DNA from: JACCXJ01 sp052387115
Lineage (GTDB): Bacteria; Pseudomonadota; Gammaproteobacteria; JACCXJ01
Reading direction: 5' to 3'
DNA: 5,654 nucleotides
NCBI GenBank assembly: GCA_052387115.1
Contig: JBQTJM010000397.1
Span: forward strand, 1-5,654
Both the position numbers and the translations under genes were made by a program. Of this stretch, positions 4,659-5,654 are shown one piece after another (position 1 is the first letter of the stretch; every line of letters begins with the position of its first letter). Under the pieces are notes generated by a model. That model was not told where the DNA came from. It did no database searches and saw nothing but the letters and a program-made list of their open reading frames with translations.

Positions 4659-4904
4659 CTATCTGCCCGACCGTTCAGTGGAAGAGGTGGACTCCTCCAC
4701 TTGCTTCCGCGCGACTTGGATCAACATCCGCAGTGCCCGGTTCACGGACTCTGCATCGTGAAACACTGCCGCTACGTCAGGTTCCAATTCCACAACGTTC
4801 GTCCCTTGCCGGTAGCGCTCGTAGTATTTCCCACGTACCCCGCCACGAATATCATATTCTGCTCGCATTTGCTCACCTGCAGCCGTTTCATTCGCCTGAC
4901 TCAT
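4659..4904 (-). CDS. Antitoxin partner of BrnT (non-BrnA-type small protein)
   Basis: An 81-aa protein. The core MRAEYDIRGGVRGKYYERYRQGTNVVELEPDVAAVFHDAESVNRALRMLIQVARKQ (13-68) matches a common small family with the M-R-x-E-Y-D-hydrophobic, GVRGKY and SVNxALR motifs, which I know as toxin-partner proteins often annotated hypothetical or antitoxin. By position it should neutralise the BrnT-type toxin encoded just upstream and probably represses the operon. The last ten residues (STSSTERSGR) look like a non-native tail. I chose the ATG at 4902-4904 because GGAGG is ideally placed before it. It overlaps the toxin gene by 17 bp, indicating coupled translation. Frames starting further upstream lie within the toxin gene. 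The family role is inferred from synteny; a DNA-binding ribbon-helix-helix is not obvious. Confidence 0.85.
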   Translation of the reverse strand: MSQANETAAGEQMRAEYDIRGGVRGKYYERYRQGTNVVELEPDVAAVFHDAESVNRALRMLIQVARKQVEESTSSTERSGR

Positions 4905-5163
4905 AGGTCCTCCGTTCCTGCGGCGTGACTTCACGTGCTCCAATGATTCGAATCATGTCCCCTTCCTCTGTATGCCACACGATGATCAGCCGCCTCTGGA
5001 TAGAAAGTCCCGTCGTGAGGAACCGCTCCTCACCTATGGAGTGGTCGGGGTCTGCAATGGTGGTCGCTAACGGATCACCAAAGACGGATTTCGCCTCTTC
5101 AAAAGATACTTCATGGCTCACCAAATTGTCAGCCGCCTTCGTGGGATCCCAGTCAAATCTCAT
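4888..5163 (-). CDS. brnT: BrnT family ribonuclease toxin
   Basis: A complete 91-aa BrnT/DUF497 toxin, a RelE-fold ribonuclease that inhibits translation when not bound by its antitoxin. Motifs in order: FDWDPTKAADN (3-13), HEVSFEEAKSVFGDP (17-31), DHSIGEERFLTTG (40-52), LIIVWHTEEGDMIRIIGAREVTPQERRTYE (59-88). All are standard for the family and no truncation is seen. The ATG at 5161-5163 follows a poor ribosome-binding site; a TACACT -10-like element ends 7 bp upstream, so the transcript could be nearly leaderless. The antitoxin gene overlaps its 3' end by 17 bp. Toxin-antitoxin pairs are frequent cassettes in large integron arrays, where they can stabilise the array. The 43 bp between the R' core of the attC at 5206-5277 and the start codon fit a cassette leader. 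Confidence 0.93.
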   Translation of the reverse strand: MRFDWDPTKAADNLVSHEVSFEEAKSVFGDPLATTIADPDHSIGEERFLTTGLSIQRRLIIVWHTEEGDMIRIIGAREVTPQERRTYESGE

Positions 5164-5169
5164 AAACGA

Positions 5170-5198
5170 AGTGTAGCATGTGAGGAGCTTCCCGCGAA
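5170..5198 (-). promoter_or_regulatory. Weak promoter candidate for the brnT operon
   Basis: On the minus strand TTCGCG (5198-5193), 17-bp spacer, TACACT (5175-5170). The -10 is reasonable and the -35 poor. A start site at usual distance would fall at or next to the brnT ATG. Confidence 0.3.
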
Positions 5199-5205
5199 GG
5201 TGAGC

Positions 5206-5277
5206 GGCTAACGAAGCGGCCCCGGGGGCTTGGAAAAGCGACGGCGTTCCACGGCGTCGGCTGCAGCGCCTTATAGG
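5206..5277 (-). repeat. attC-like site (family 2) in front of the brnT cassette
   Basis: Minus-strand order: CCTATAA (5277-5271, R'' position), GGCGCTG spacer, L'' CAGCCGACGCCG (5263-5252), interior shared with the other copies (GCTTTTCCAAGCCCCC), a decayed L' (CCGGGGCCGCTTC), R' GTTAGCC (5212-5206). Pairing of L'' with L' is poor and the cores deviate from consensus, so the site may no longer recombine. TTATAGG at the right edge also occurs in the truncated copy at 2539-2545. Confidence 0.6.
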
Positions 5278-5288
5278 TACTCCGCCCT

Positions 5289-5417
5289 GCTTTCAGTGAT
5301 ACTGAACACAGCCGGCAGGTAGCTGCCGGTGAAAGCGGGACATGCGCCCGCGGATCACGAATATGCAGCGCCGAACACGCGATGTTCACCAACTCAGCTT
5401 CGGATCCGCGGGTGCGC
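5289..5417 (+). ncRNA. Candidate IS110 bridge RNA region in the left-end leader
   Basis: The 250 bp before the IS110 transposase hold no gene but two strong stem-loops. The first: GCTTTCA (5289-5295) pairs with TGAAAGC (5330-5336), enclosing CCGGCAG-GTAG-CTGCCGG (5312-5329), with an alternative TTCAGT-GAT-ACTGAA (5292-5306). The second: CCCGCGGATC (5347-5356) pairs perfectly with GATCCGCGGG (5403-5412), enclosing a 46-base interior with GAACA-CGCGA-TGTTC (5373-5387). IS110 elements encode a bridge RNA in this left non-coding end, with stem-loops whose internal loops read donor and target. The match is architectural only. The true IS left end, which may lie near 5278 just after the attC edge, cannot be fixed here. 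I see no gene in 5278-5532. Confidence 0.45.
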
Positions 5418-5532
5418 TTGAGCTCGTCAACGAACACTCAGGGTTTGCCGTCGCATCGGCTCACTATATCGCCTTCGTAGAGCTCAAGCACGCACGTCCC
5501 TTCCGCCTACTGTAGCACTTCGGAGGTGCCTC

Positions 5533-5654
5533 ATGAAGCCTCAACCGGCAGGCAACGAATTCGCCGCCTTCATCGGCATCGATTGGGCTGATGCCAAACA
5601 CGATATCTGCTTGCAGGCAGGCAACGCCGCTCGGCGAGAGTCCAGCGTCCTGCC
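5533..5654 (+). CDS. IS110 family transposase, N-terminal part (cut by window end)
   Basis: First 40 codons of a DEDD-type recombinase of the IS110 family. These enzymes use a RuvC-like domain and a serine-containing C-terminal domain to excise and insert the element without terminal inverted repeats. The visible segment carries the first catalytic region FIGIDWADAKHDICL (13-27, Asp17), diagnostic for IS110. The ATG at 5533-5535 is preceded by GGAGG with six-base spacing, so the start is secure. The rest of the gene lies beyond the window, so intactness is unknown. It is on the opposite strand to the cassette genes. Its leader (5278-5532) is a candidate bridge RNA locus. The element sits immediately next to an attC-like site; some IS110/IS1111-family elements are known to target attC sites. 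Confidence 0.92.
   Translation, partial: MKPQPAGNEFAAFIGIDWADAKHDICLQAGNAARRESSVL

Noticed and set aside
3050..5277. The repeated units considered as a CRISPR array
   Set aside because: Repeats are long, palindromic, diverged and irregularly spaced with genes between them; no short uniform repeats or spacers.
5153..5437. Minus-strand open frame of 94 codons spanning the IS110 leader, attC and brnT start
   Set aside because: It reads straight through the attC palindrome (ALQPTPWNAVAF-type residues) and has no ribosome-binding site; better explained by non-coding structure.
1..5654. tRNA or rRNA genes
   Set aside because: No cloverleaf with CCA/T-arm signature and no rRNA-like conserved stretches seen on either strand.

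Overview
This 5.65-kb window looks like DNA from a GC-rich gammaproteobacterium. The left end carries the peptidoglycan-recycling pair amgK-murU, read on the minus strand with a 4-bp stop/start overlap. The rest is accessory DNA. The organism call is an inference from murU-amgK and GC content; no species can be named.

Layout, left to right: (1) 3-1720, chromosomal murU and amgK, both minus. (2) 1795-5277, what I read as an integron-type gene-cassette array with no integrase in view (a CALIN-like array). All its recognisable genes are on the minus strand. They are: a two-gene unit (89-aa conserved hypothetical plus DUF805 membrane protein); a lipoprotein of the SnoaL/DUF4440 (NTF2-like) type whose 3' end is replaced by repeat DNA; a very small Lys/Glu-rich protein at 3235-3390; a possible cassette protein at 3937-4125; and a BrnT-type toxin with its antitoxin. 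These are separated by imperfect palindromes that look like attC sites. The clearest is 3854-3923, with R''-L''-L'-R' architecture and an extrahelical A in L''. A second, related attC family is at 3050-3134, 3509-3596 and 5206-5277. (3) 4172-4617, on the plus strand and so antiparallel to the cassettes, a group II intron remnant. It has domains V and VI and a 3' end that falls exactly in an attC core (R''), but no reverse transcriptase and no recognisable 5' exon. (4) 5278-5654, the left part of an IS110-family element: the first 40 codons of its DEDD transposase, preceded by a structured non-coding leader of the kind that encodes bridge RNA.

An attC-adjacent repeat ('module B', about 160-190 bp) occurs twice in full (2531-2724 and 3597-3760) and once as a short stub (4617-4655). 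Both full copies keep a promoter-like TTGTCT-N17-GATACT pattern pointing at the next cassette, so it may act as a mobile promoter. If the array is an integron derivative, its integrase should lie beyond the IS110 end at high coordinates, and the array's distal end is the attC-like palindrome beside amgK. The murU/amgK products work together in recycling cell-wall sugars. The cassette genes are independent accessory functions: toxin-antitoxin, membrane protein, lipoprotein and unknowns.
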